DNA from: Nemertoderma westbladi
Taxonomy: Eukaryota; Xenacoelomorpha; Nemertodermatida; Nemertodermatidae
DNA length: 33,525 nucleotides
Direction of reading: 5' to 3'
Assembly: GCA_032718475.1 (NCBI GenBank)
Contig: JAUCBJ010001548.1
Span: 1 to 33,525, forward strand
Shown here: positions 10,406-20,360 of the stretch, one piece after another
How positions within the stretch are numbered: the first letter of the stretch is position 1
Layout of the letters: each line of letters opens with the position of its first letter
The notes under the pieces: model-generated
What the model was told of the DNA's origin: nothing
Databases searched by the model: none
The model's input: only the letters and a program-made list of their open reading frames with translations
Program-made: the position numbers and the translations under genes

Positions 10406-10965
10406 CCAATTAAGGCTCCTGGTGGTGGAATCTGTAAATTACCGACTTCAATCCCGTTTTATCAACAGAAATAAACTCCGGTACCGCATCTGTCTGTCTG
10501 TTCATTCCTTTACTTATGTTCGCCCTTTTAGACCTTTAGCAGTTTAACCTGCCAATTTTAGTTGTCTTCTTGTTTATAAATCGACTTTAGCCTAGGTCAA
10601 TTATTTAATGTACGGAAGTTACATCCGCCGAAGCCAGCCTGTGCGCGATCATTCACCCACAGTTAAGAGAGACTGGATTCGGGTGCTTTGAAAGTTATTA
10701 CAGTGCAGACCTACTGTATTATTCCATTGATCGTTAATATATAATCTCTGACAAATATATTTACTTTCGGGGAAATATTAACAGTTCCTTTAGGACGCGG
10801 CGCTTTAAGTATAAAAACAGAGTTATGACTTATACTAATCACAACAAGATGGCCATAGAGTTTCGTAAATAGCGCATTCTTTAAAATAATCATATAAAAA
10901 TCATCTAAAATCAAAAATAATCATATAAAATCACAGTTTCTAAAACATAAAAATACTCTAAACAA
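10406..10965. other. AT-rich spacer
   Basis: No gene, RNA or repeat recognised between the zinc-finger relic and the unknown ORF pair. Its right edge probably holds the 3' UTR of the minus-strand ORF ending at 10966. Confidence 0.4.
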
Positions 10966-11373
10966 TTAGTCCTTCTTACGTGAACGGCGTTTACGAAGTT
11001 TTTTGAGGCTAGCAAGAGTCCTTTTCTCTTTGGGGCGAGCCACTTTACTAGGAGGGCCATAACTCATGGGTGAGGGGTGCAATACAATTGCATCGGAAGG
11101 TTTAGGGTTACGGTCGGTGTATCCGCCGGTCGAGGTACCCGGTTGATCGACATCAACCTCAGTGGAACAAGGTCGAACAACCTTTAGAGCGCGTTTCAAG
11201 ACAGCAGCTCTTACTGGTCCCTGACGGGTCGTTTGCACAAGAGCGGTAGGTGGACCGTGAGTAGTGAGAAATTTCCTCGGTTTGATGGTTCTTTCCAACT
11301 CGCGTTCTCTGGCTTTATATTCATATGGTTGTCTATGAACTTCTTGTAACTCTGGATGCGAGTTTATGAACAA
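10966..11373 (-). CDS. Unrecognised basic C-terminal ORF (overlaps the next ORF in the -1 frame)
   Basis: About 135 residues with no ATG; the frame is open upstream into the 3' end of the neighbouring ORF, so it is most simply read as that ORF's continuation. It is Pro/Lys/Arg-rich and ends in a strongly basic tail (KKLRKRRSRKKD) that could be a nuclear localisation or nucleic-acid-binding signal. No family recognised. It could be a -1 frameshift extension, a second exon, or the result of a one-base mutation. Confidence 0.5.
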   Translation of the reverse strand: MFINSHPELQEVHRQPYEYKARERELERTIKPRKFLTTHGPPTALVQTTRQGPVRAAVLKRALKVVRPCSTEVDVDQPGTSTGGYTDRNPKPSDAIVLHPSPMSYGPPSKVARPKEKRTLASLKKLRKRRSRKKD

Positions 11374-12293
11374 GTCACCGCGTGATTTATTAATGGTAGA
11401 AACTTTAAACTGTATGTAGGATCTTCCGGTTTCACCATATAATATTGAGTTAAATTGACATAATAAGGGTGGTCTTTGATCCCATAAAATGAGTTTGGTA
11501 AAGGTCTAGCGCATAGGTTGATCTCGTGTACCATACGACGGACAAGATCCGCTCGATTGTCCGGAGGTTCAACGAGTATACCGTCGACATGAGCGGCCTC
11601 GATTGGTGGACGTTGTAACATAGGAGCGTCAGCGATAAGATCTCTAGATCTTAAGTTGATATCAACCAGTTGGGGTTGTACCGTGGCGAAGAGTTTGTCT
11701 CCGAAATGGGGAACCATTGAAGGATGAATAATGGTTTTGGAATAGAGATCAGTCATAAGGATTTGAGCTTCTGGCTGGGCTAAAGCTGCTTCTTCTCTCT
11801 CGTCCATTTCGATATGCTTCTCCTCGAGCTGATTTTCCTCCGCTTGTCGTTGGAAACGTTCGTCCAAAAACTCTTGCAGAGAGTAGGTTCGTCCAAGTTC
11901 GATGTCTTCCTCGAGATTCTGAATTTCCTGATCGAACTGAGGTAAAGCTAATTCTTTTACCGCTTGGACTTGCTGCTGCAATTTTCGTTTATCTAAACAA
12001 TCGTAAGTTCCTTTTCCGATCTTTTGCCGAATAGCATCTAACGCGTTTCGTACAACGCTCTCCTCCACCTCGGTGACGGGTTGTATCGGGGTTAAACCGG
12101 GACGATTATACGGGTTGAACGGCGATATTAAATGTCCGCGTCCCAATCCGGCTAGGTAGGATGGGCGAATATCTAGAGAGCCCACTACTGGAGTGACACC
12201 GATTAATTGTTCAGGTAACACTAGATCTTTGAACAGTGAGTACAGTTCGGGAAGATCCGTTATACTATTAGGATCAAGAGTTGGAGGTCTCAC
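11364..12293 (-). CDS. Unrecognised 309-residue ORF with coiled coil, 5' end missing
   Basis: A long open frame starting at a GTG (open further up to about 12315) with no ATG, so the real N-terminus or upstream exon is absent. Just upstream, at about 12319, the dispersed 162-bp repeat begins and may have interrupted the gene. The centre (roughly residues 100-170) is Glu/Gln/Leu-rich and probably a coiled coil. The C-terminus (HPYYVNLTQYYMVKPEDPTY) is rich in aromatics. I do not recognise the family. It is followed by a basic ORF in the -1 frame. A viral-like or transposon-encoded structural protein is possible but unproven. Confidence 0.55.
   Translation of the reverse strand: MRPPTLDPNSITDLPELYSLFKDLVLPEQLIGVTPVVGSLDIRPSYLAGLGRGHLISPFNPYNRPGLTPIQPVTEVEESVVRNALDAIRQKIGKGTYDCLDKRKLQQQVQAVKELALPQFDQEIQNLEEDIELGRTYSLQEFLDERFQRQAEENQLEEKHIEMDEREEAALAQPEAQILMTDLYSKTIIHPSMVPHFGDKLFATVQPQLVDINLRSRDLIADAPMLQRPPIEAAHVDGILVEPPDNRADLVRRMVHEINLCARPLPNSFYGIKDHPYYVNLTQYYMVKPEDPTYSLKFLPLINHAVTCS
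11403..11409 (-). promoter_or_regulatory. Possible -1 slip heptamer TTTAAAG
   Basis: On the minus strand T TTA AAG is in phase with the 309-residue ORF. Slipping back one base (TTT AAA) gives the frame of the basic ORF, which is open throughout. It fits the X XXY YYZ rule, but I see no strong stem just downstream, so a simple frameshift mutation is an equal alternative. Confidence 0.35.
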
Positions 12294-12318
12294 CAGGGAA
12301 TGAGGAGGTCTGACCGAG

Positions 12319-13011
12319 TATTAAGTCAATGGAATCAGTAAAAATTTCATAAGAGTTTTCAAACTTGTATTTTTCGCAGGTGTGCGAAAATTGTTGTGCC
12401 AGCATCAAATTTTGGAAAATAAGCAAATTTATCAGTAGATAGTTCACCTTGTTTCTTGCGTTATACGGGTTTATGAGGGTCCTGAATCCGATGGAATCAA
12501 TAAAAACAGCACTGGACATCGCAAACTTGTACTTTTTGGTGATGGGTACGAAATTTGGTGCAAGCACCAAAACTTGCCAAATTACACCGAAAAATACAAG
12601 TAGCAATGATGTGGCATATTATAAATGTATTCCATTAGAATCAGCGCCCTAGAAAACCTGAAAATGTGAATTTATAGCATCGTATAAGTGAATTAAACAT
12701 TTTGTGTTCAAACTGAAAAGTACTGGTTACTTGTTATTTTCATTTTTTTCCTACACAGAGAGGACTAAACAGTCATTTATAGTAATCATATCATTTTTAA
12801 ATATTTTCCAATGTATTTTGCGCCCCAGAAAACCTGTATTGAAAAACAATTAGCCGAAAAATGTAACTTTCAAATTTTGTGAAAATTGTGCACTACTTGT
12901 AATTTTGGTGCTGCAATATTACCACCCCAGTACATTTTTTCTAAAAATTTTTTTTCGGTCCGATCCAGACTAGTGATACCTACGTACAAACAAAAAAACA
13001 GACGTCTTCGA
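12319..13011. repeat. Dispersed 162-bp-unit repeat, copy 1
   Basis: Two 162-bp units (CAAACTTGTA at about 12360 and 12521) are followed by a unique tail, matching 29050-29740 in the same order. It abuts the duplicated unit at 13018 and the 5'-truncated unknown ORF at 12315. The minus-strand open frame at 12274-12606 is part of the repeat. Confidence 0.85.
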
Positions 13012-13469
13012 TAATACCCCGAAATGTCTGATCCCTTTACACTAACTACACACTACAAACATAATGCATTTCACCAAATTTCCACGAGCTGTTAATGAGA
13101 TATTGACGATCGAAATTTGATCCAGGCAGAGAGAGGGACAATGTTAATTTGTCCATTCTAAACTGTAAGGTTCATTCACTTCGTGGCTCGCCCCTTAGTT
13201 ATTGATTATGTTATTGTTGAATATGTTATGCTGCTATGCGGGATGTTATACAATCGTGATTTTGGTTGATACATTAATTTTATGCCGTAGTGATTTTTTT
13301 TCAATTTTAAACTTTATATTTAATTTGGTTTATTCTAATAAAGTAATTTAATGACCTATTCGTTGTACAGCGGATGTGGACGTTAAATATTATAGAAGAA
13401 GATTTTTTTATAAAATAAATGCTCAACATGTGCAAATTACAGTATTAGTATGGGTAGTGCTGGCTGATA

Positions 13470-13995
13470 AAAAGGTAACTGACACTCAGATTTGTAATTG
13501 AGTACCTGAATTCGTTACTGGATATTTTGATATTCTCATGGTATTTGTTACTGGGTGGGTTCTTGGGTTTGTTACTGACTACTTACTTAGATTTGTAACT
13601 GGGCAGTTGAATTTATTACCTGGAACTCAGATTTAAAACCGGGAACTGGGTGCTCATCTTGGTAACCAAACACTGATTTTATGTGGGAACACAGATTTGT
13701 AAACAGGTACCGAGATTCGTAACTGGGAACTCCAATTCGTAACCAGGTTCTCAGATTCATTAATGGTAACTCAGATTCGAAACCAGAAAGTCAGATTCAC
13801 GACCATAAACTAAGATTTGTAACAAGGTACTCCAATTTCATTTCATTGATCATTATCATAATTGTGAGAACAGATTCGTACCAAGGTGCTTCGATTTGTA
13901 ACCGAGGACACTAAATTGTTACAGGAATATCAGAATTGTAACCAGAAACTCAGATTTATAACCAGAAACTCAGATTTGTAACTTGGTAACCGCAA
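13470..13995. repeat. 20-bp minisatellite array, copy 2
   Basis: The same degenerate 20-base units as 6150-6715, in matching order, with a few units deleted near 13640. This indicates the array predates the duplication. Confidence 0.85.
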
Positions 13996-14228
13996 CCAAT
14001 TGACAGTTTTTTATGAAATACAATATCGGCTCCTTATCGGGCCGCTAGGCCAGTCCCTAGACAACCTTTATTAATCATTATAACAAGAGTTGTAGTACTG
14101 AGTGACATATAGCAGTTCAATCTAAAACCAACGTCATATATAGTTTACTAGTTTAAACTGCAACCAGGGAGCAATAGTGTCTACCAATATACATGGAAGT
14201 AGAGAAACGTTTCTTACAAACATTACAG

Positions 14229-16979
14229 TTACCGAGTCTCCCCACTGCGGATACATTTGTGGCGCTTTACTTGATGTCGGTGTGAGAAACATTTCCCACA
14301 TGTATCGCAGCTAAACGGTCGTTCACCTGTATGTGTTCGCTTGTGAGTTTTTAGATTGCTGCTCTGCGTAAATCCCTTCCCACACGTGTCGCACAAGTAC
14401 GGTCGATCTTTCGTGTGAATTATTTTGTGGGACGTTAGATTGCCGCTCTCCGTAAATCCCTTCCCGCACGTGTCGCACACGTACGGACGCTCTCCGGAAT
14501 GCGTCCGCTTGTGCGAGGTTAGGTGGCCTAGTCGAGAGAAACGTTTCTGGCACTCATTGCAGTTATACGGTTTCTCCCCACTGTGGGTTCGCTTATGCTT
14601 GGATAGGTTGCTTACGTGAGAGAATCGTTTGTTACAGATGCCGCATTGGTAAGGACGCTCGCCGGTGTGGATCCGTTGGTGTCTAATTAGGTCGCTGTTC
14701 TTTGCGAACGCTTTATCACAAGTATCACAGCTGAGCGGCTTCTCATTGGAGCGGCTCCTTTTCACAATGTCCTGGGGTTGAATCCCAGAGGGACCAGGTT
14801 GGTCGAAGGAATTATTCATACTTCCGGGTGTTACGTCATCGTCGGAAGTGAGCATGTCTGAATCATCAGGGGATGGTTGTGATTGGTCGTCTAGAGAAAG
14901 TAATGGAGTAGATTAAAAATGGAGAATATTGGAAACGAGAATAATTGAAGTAATTAATGCAATAATTAGTCAATAGAACTTGCTAATTACTGTAGTTTTA
15001 AATTCATATATGTAAATAAATACGATTTTCGATTCGACATTGTAAATTAATACGTGTGAGGTTTGATACTTTAATTACTAAAAAAACATAAAATATAAAA
15101 TAAGCACCATTAATTACTGATACTGACTGAAATATTATAACCTGTAAAGGGAGGGGTCTTAGAAAATATTGCAGCACTGATTAATGTGATTATGGAGTGT
15201 CTCGGAAAAACTGAATATTTTAAGTGATAGACGCAATAGTTAGGACCTATTTATAAGACAGTGATTCAGATATATACTCTGGAGTCCCGAATAGACGGGG
15301 TGGGTGGAAAAATTTCATTATGCTAATATTCGGGGTGGCTGGAATGAACGTCGTGGGAGGAAAATTTAGGCCTACTTACTTAACCTACAGTATAGTCGTA
15401 CAGGTACAGTAGTATCTACGGCTACCGGTGGTATACTCGGCACACGGTTTTTGTTTTCTTTCACTTTCAAATCTCAATTATTATGAGAATAAACGTTTAT
15501 TTACTCATAATAAAAAATGTACTAAATTTTTTTAGAAAAACTTAATAGTCGGGGTGTCTGGAATAAGAGAATTGTGGGTGGATTTTTTTTTTAAAAATAA
15601 TAGCCGTGTCGCCCCGTCTATTCGGGACTCCTGAGTAATCGCAATAACTTGTGCGACGCAGAATGAATTCCCTTGTATTTGTATTTCTTCATCTGGATAA
15701 TAGAGTTCAGGCATTTCTCTGACAAAGCTAAAAATGGGATGTCTCTATTCTGGAGTATTGTTTGCAATTTGGCGAGTTTTGGAAATAGGCTTCGTGTATT
15801 ATATTTGTTATTTGGTGAGAAAGGCTTCAGGCTAGATTGAATTTAATTAAACCAGATAAAAACCCTAAAAACAAAAACTAAACTCAGAACCATCATATCT
15901 GTCACTATAAATAAACAACTACTCTGACCAGTTTGGGGGCAATACGGACTAAACGATGTTTATAATACAAATCATAGTAACTCACCGATACTGGAAACTG
16001 TCGATTTGGGGGCCAACTGGATGTTGTAGGTGTTGGGAAGGCTTAACTTGAAGTCGTCTAGAGACTGAGTAGTGAGGGTTGGTGAGGAGCTAGTGTCTGT
16101 TAGGGGACCATGAGCGGTGTTGGGAGACAGGGAGTTAGAGTCCGGGACGAGATTCTGCTGAGCTGAGTGGGTGGTCGAAGCATTAGTGTCTGTACTATTT
16201 CCATATGCTACATCTATTGGGGAGAATAAATGGCCCAAGCCATCGCCAACCTCGTTTAGGTCGGGTTTATATTCCAGTTCGTCTTCCGTCTTAATGCGTA
16301 GGATTACCTGAACATCTGACTGGTCTGCTGATAGAGGTTGGGTAGAATAGTGGTTTGAGTTGGTTGTGGTTACTGCGGGGGTATAGGAGGATATGTTGTT
16401 ATAAGATAATAAAGTTGAACTGGCTGTATTATTACTCGATTCATATTCAATGAGGTTTGGTTTGGTGTCTATCGGACACAGTTTGGGATCCACTTGTCTT
16501 TGTTCTCCCGGTAGGTCTGTCTGGTTGAGATGTTGTAACCTCACCACAGGCTGCATAGAGGAGGGTTCGGTAGGTGGCGTGGGTTGATTCGAGTATCGAG
16601 ATTGCGGATGCTTTCCTGTCGCAGGATTGTAATTGTGGTGGTACGTAGGTGGCGACGCCGATGCCGTCAATGGACACTGTGGCATACTGGTCTCGTGGTA
16701 CCCGGCAGTCGGGACAGTGGCCGGTGATTGGGGCGTGTTGTAAGACAAATCCGAATTGGCGGCGTTGTTAGACCCAGAGGAGAGTGAACGCAGCAGCCAC
16801 TCGGTAATATGACCTGCCGTACATTTATTAACGACATAATAGTCCAGAAAACTCAAGTTCGCGTCCAGGTATTCTTCGAGAAACGTCCGCACAAACGGAC
16901 CATTTTCCGAACAGATGTTCGCGAATATAGATTTGGTAATTAGCAGTGCGTTGCCCGACTCACAAGTAAACCGTTCCAT
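14229..16979 (-). CDS. C2H2 zinc-finger protein B (two exons, 551 aa)
   Basis: Exon 1 is 16979-15986 and exon 2 is 14890-14229. The donor is ATCG|GTGAGT, the acceptor TCTCTAG|AC, phase 1; the join is in frame with 552 codons. It has the same plan as gene A: a conserved N-terminal block (ITKSIFANICSENG), a Ser/Thr/Asn-rich linker with RIKTEDE (SUMO-type), then fingers from about residue 384. B has five standard C2H2 fingers plus the same last finger without a normal second His. Helix contact residues differ from A in every shared finger. Probably a nuclear DNA-binding factor; target unknown. Confidence 0.85.
15278..15635. mobile_element. Tc1/mariner-type MITE in the gene B intron
   Basis: 358 bp with TIRs starting CTC(T/A)GGAGTCCCG; the 20 bases GGAGTCCCGAATAGACGGGG at 15282-15301 match exactly in inverted form at 15613-15632. 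TA flanks both ends (15276-15277, 15636-15637). It has no transposase. CTC ends with TA duplication fit Stowaway-like Tc1/mariner MITEs. Gene A's intron shows no such element. Confidence 0.85.
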
Positions 16980-17370
16980 TGTCTGATTGTTGTCGCTTAA
17001 AGAGTTCAGGTCCTCCCGGTTCGAGAAGAAATGGATATTAACTGAATGAAGATTTAATATACTGATATAGGCCTAATGCAGTAATGAGCTAGGTGTAGGA
17101 CTGTACAGTACAAGTCCCTAAAAGGTGCCACCCTGCTCCATAGCGCGGGAAATTCAAATGATTGAATGAAAGACATGTTATTTGTACTGGAAAGGGTGGC
17201 AGATCAGATCTGCCACCTATATATTGGTGGTAAATTCAAATCTTTTTTAACATTGAATACATGAATAGAGTAAGACCAATCTGCCAACTGTGAATGAATT
17301 ATAGAGTTATATATAGTTATAGTTTATTATGAGTTATAGAATGAGTGAATAATAATAGAAGTGATAGTCA
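16980..17370. other. Spacer between gene B and the integrase-like gene
   Basis: About 120 bases upstream of gene B are shared with gene A's upstream region. Near 17202-17225 there is an almost perfect palindrome (GGTGGCAGATC/AGATCTGCCACC). Nothing else recognised. Confidence 0.4.
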
Positions 17371-18850
17371 TCATAACCTTAGTAAATCATTGCTCATGTT
17401 TCGTATTAAAAACTTAAACGTTTTTTTACAGTCGCGTAATGACCCACATAAATGTGGAGGAATCACCAGCAGATGCTGTCCTTCCTGGAGATATCCCTCG
17501 CAGAGAGTCGAAATCTCTGGCATGCATGCCGGCAACGTGCATCCAAACGCTTTCAATGTTTCTATAGAATCTCTTTCTACAGTGTGAAGGTAGTTCGGAC
17601 TTTGCAAATATAAAATGTTCGGTTTTCCTCCAGGTGACAGCGATCCACACCGACGAAGTCTGTGCGTATTGTGGTGGAGTTTTATAAGATCCAACGTTTT
17701 TTGGAGATATGGAAGATATACGTAGCGAACAAGTTCAATATGCAATACGTTTGAAGTATCCAATAACTCCATCTCTAAGTTTCTAAAATGTTCTATCCAC
17801 TGTGATAGTCCTAACACTGGAATCTTCGACCAGAATGCCTCGATCCTTTGGTTCCTCGTAGATTTACCGTATATATACGTTAAACCTCTCATTGCATAGC
17901 TATCTGTTTGAGACAACCTTAGTGTCCGTTGGATAATTTCGATATTTACATTTTCCGTTCCTCGGTCCGACCTAACTATGTGTGGTACACCTCCTAATGC
18001 CTCAATAAGTTCCAAATAATAACCAGCGACTACAAAAGGATCATTATTTGACTTTCCACATTTTAGCCACAATAGTTTTCTGCTAAAACCATCTATCACC
18101 CAGGTGAGAGTATTTCTGTGTGAATAATAAGTGACTGAATTGAAAGTGAAAGTTAATTAGATACAGCATCACATGTATCCTTCGACGGGCGGGCCCGGTT
18201 ACAGAAGGGACAGGTTACAGAAAATGGGAATATTAGGACACGCGCTAACGCGCCAGCGCGCTAACTACTGACCAAACGGTAAATACGGTAAACGGTTATT
18301 TCCTAAGTTGAAACAGTGCATGGTGCAAAAACGTGCAGAGTGCACGCACAATTTTATCTATCTCGGACCATCAAGAAATACTCTCACCTATCGCGCCATG
18401 AACTGTTAATGAAAACGGCTTGAGTTTATCCCACCCATCTATGTGTATTAAGAAATTTGGCCCTTTGGAAATGTATGTTCGGCGTACGAGTCTATGACGT
18501 ATTCTACATTGTCGACCTTCTGGATCTAGAATGCGCAACAGGTGAGCCACCAACTTTCGAGGTACGTAATGTTTGTACTCATACATTAGAATCTTCTGCA
18601 TTTGTCTGTAACCAACAGGACTGGGTGATTGCGTGACTTCCCTATTCTTCACCAATTCATATTTGAGCGCTTCAATAACGCTTCCAAACTCGGAGGGATT
18701 AAATTGCCTTTTCAATTGTAAGTTGGACATCAACCGCCTAACTGTCCTCGCGGAAATAAACACTCCATGAGTTTCTTTAAATAGCAGCTGAATTTCTCTG
18801 TGAGTAAATCCTTGCCAGTAGTATTGAGTAAGTAATTCATTAACAGACAT
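17371..18850 (-). CDS. DDE integrase-core protein (two exons, 394 aa)
   Basis: Exon 1 is 18850-18388 (ATG) and exon 2 is 18092-17371. The split codon G|AT gives Asp and restores HGAIDGFSRK. An N-terminal helix-turn-helix-like region (residues 10-45) precedes an integrase fold. Probable catalytic residues are D138 (HIDGWD), D197 (RSDRGTEN) and E239 (NQRIEAFW). This matches a family of metazoan integrase-core proteins, many single or few-copy, containing DKLKPF and IDGFSR motifs. Its role is unknown: a domesticated transposase or a remnant. Both exons are open. The intron lies just after DKLKPFSLTVHGAI. An alternative acceptor at CACACAG gives a stop. Confidence 0.8.
18093..18387 (-). mobile_element. 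Introner-like intron: TIR element in the integrase-like gene
   Basis: The 295-base intron starts GTGAGAGTATTTCT and contains the inverted copy AGAAATACTCTCAC near its end (16-bp inverted match: plus 18102-18117 region with 18374-18389). GATAG occurs at the exon 1 end and again as the last five intron bases (plus CTATC at 18388-18392 and 18093-18097), as expected for a target duplication. The donor GT is the element's first bases and the acceptor AG belongs to the duplication, so splicing restores the uninterrupted codons. The left end carries six bases beyond the inverted repeat. Confidence 0.75.
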
Positions 18851-19013
18851 TATTTATTAGGCTGGCCTACTGCGTACGAAAAGGACTAATGTTTGCTGTA
18901 GGCCTACTGCAAACAACTGGAGTAAACAGAAGTATAGCGATACATATATATTTACATTTATATTTCCCGCTTTCCCATTTATATAGAACGAATTGTCATT
19001 GGTCATATGCAAG
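18851..19013. other. Putative promoter region of the integrase-like gene
   Basis: 163 bases upstream of the ATG at 18850, AT-rich, ending at the satellite. No specific promoter element is certain. Confidence 0.3.
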
Positions 19014-19517
19014 TATTTTCAACCCGGGTTGATATTATTTTCAACCCGGGTTGATATTATTTTCAACCCGGGTTGATATTATTTTCAACCCGGGTTGATA
19101 TTATTTTCAACCCGGGTTGATATTATTTTCAACCCGGGTTGATATTATTTTCAACCCGGGTTGATATTATTTTCAACCCGGGTTGATATTATTGATATTA
19201 TTTTCAACCCGGGTTGATATTATTTTCAACCCGGGTTGATATTATTTTCAACCCGGGTTGATATTAGTTTCAACCCGGGTTGATATTATTTTCAACCCGG
19301 GTTGATATTAGTTTCAACCCGGGTTGATATTATTTTCAACCCGGGTTGATATTATTTTCAACCCGGGTTGATATTATTTTCAACCCGGGTTGATATTATT
19401 GATATTATTTTCAACCCGGGTTGATATTATTTTCAACCCGGGTTGATATTATTTTCAACCCGGGTTGATATTATTTTCAACCCGGGTTGATATTATTTTC
19501 AACCCGGGTTGAAATTA
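19014..19517. repeat. 22-bp palindromic satellite, 22 copies
   Basis: Head-to-tail units CAACCCGGGTTGATATTATT plus TT, each with the 12-bp palindrome CAACCCGGGTTG. I count 22 CCCGGG cores. Variants: an extra ATTGATATT segment after copies 8 and 17, and TAGTTT for TATTTT before copies 12 and 14. The array ends in an A run at 19516. Very uniform, so recently amplified or homogenised. Confidence 0.95.
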
Positions 19518-19626
19518 AAAAAAAAAACGCTTAATTAATATTGTTTGGCCGCTTTCAGCCACCGTAGAATAAATTATTTATTATCGGTTTAACTCACTCA
19601 TCCGTTAATGTTGTTGATTTATCTAT

Positions 19627-19935
19627 TCTGGGACTTCGAGCAGCACGTGAACAATTAAACCAGCACGCTAACTACCGGCAGTCTGGGGCTTCGAGCACCA
19701 CGTGAACAACTAAACTGGCTGGTTACCTGGTCTGGGACTTCGAGCAGCACGTGAACAATTAAACCAGCACGCTAACTACCGGTTGTCTGGGACTTCGAGC
19801 AGCACGTGAAAAACTAAGCTGCCTGGTTAACTAGTCTGGGATTTCGAGCAGCACGTGTACAACTAAGCTGCCTGGTTAACAAGTCTGGGACTTCGAGCAG
19901 CACCTAAACAACTAAGCTGACTGGTTAACAATTTT
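19627..19935 (+). repeat. 49/55-bp E-box repeat array, left arm
   Basis: Six units beginning TCTGGGACTTCGAGCAGCAC, starting at 19627, 19682, 19731, 19786, 19835 and 19884 (spacings 55, 49, 55, 49, 49). Five of six carry CACGTG. The same unit occurs inverted at 20172-20360. Confidence 0.9.
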
Positions 19936-20171
19936 TATAGTCTGGTACATGTCTGGAACAGATATACAGATATAGCAGTATAGGCAGAAGCATTATACAC
20001 CTATTGTTATTACAGTAGGCAGTTCCCTGCTATATTGTTATAATTATAATGTTTTGATATAATTATAACTGATACAAGCAAATAATAAATGTTCTTTAGT
20101 CTTTACATTTACTGCTAGAAGTTAAGCCAAATCCCCCGACCCCCCCCCCCCCCCTCCTCAATTTGCAATTT
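19936..20171. other. Spacer between inverted repeat arms, with poly(C)
   Basis: AT-rich with no gene; it contains a run of 15 C at 20140-20154. Confidence 0.6.
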
Positions 20172-20360
20172 TGCTCGAAGTTCCAGACTAGTTAACCAGT
20201 CAGCTTAGTTGTTCACGTGCTGCTCGAAGTCCCAGACTAGGTACCAAGCCAGTTTAGTTGTTCACGTGCTGCTCGAAGTACCAGACTAGGTACCCAGCCA
20301 GTTTAGTTCTTCACGTGCTGCTCGAAGTCCCAGACTAGTTAACCAGTCAGCTTAGTTGTC
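20172..20360 (-). repeat. 49-bp E-box repeat array, right (inverted) arm
   Basis: Four inverted units with CAGACTA at 20184, 20233, 20282 and 20331, exact 49-base steps, three with CACGTG. It ends exactly where the truncated pol of element 3 begins. Arms made of short tandem repeats resemble foldback elements. Confidence 0.85.

Larger units (their letters stand above)
13018..17100. repeat. Tandem segmental duplication, copy 2 (carries gene B)
   Basis: Aligned with 4790-9140 in the same orientation. It lacks the TTAA element and about 185 bases after 13405, keeps the 20-bp minisatellite, and has a longer intron (1095 bp) carrying a TA-flanked MITE. Confidence 0.85.

Noticed and set aside
15532-15714. 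60-residue minus ORF in the gene B intron
   Set aside because: Runs across the MITE end into intron sequence; no support.
19014-19517. CRISPR-like regular repeat array
   Set aside because: Units are head-to-tail with no unique spacers, and the DNA is eukaryotic; it is a satellite.
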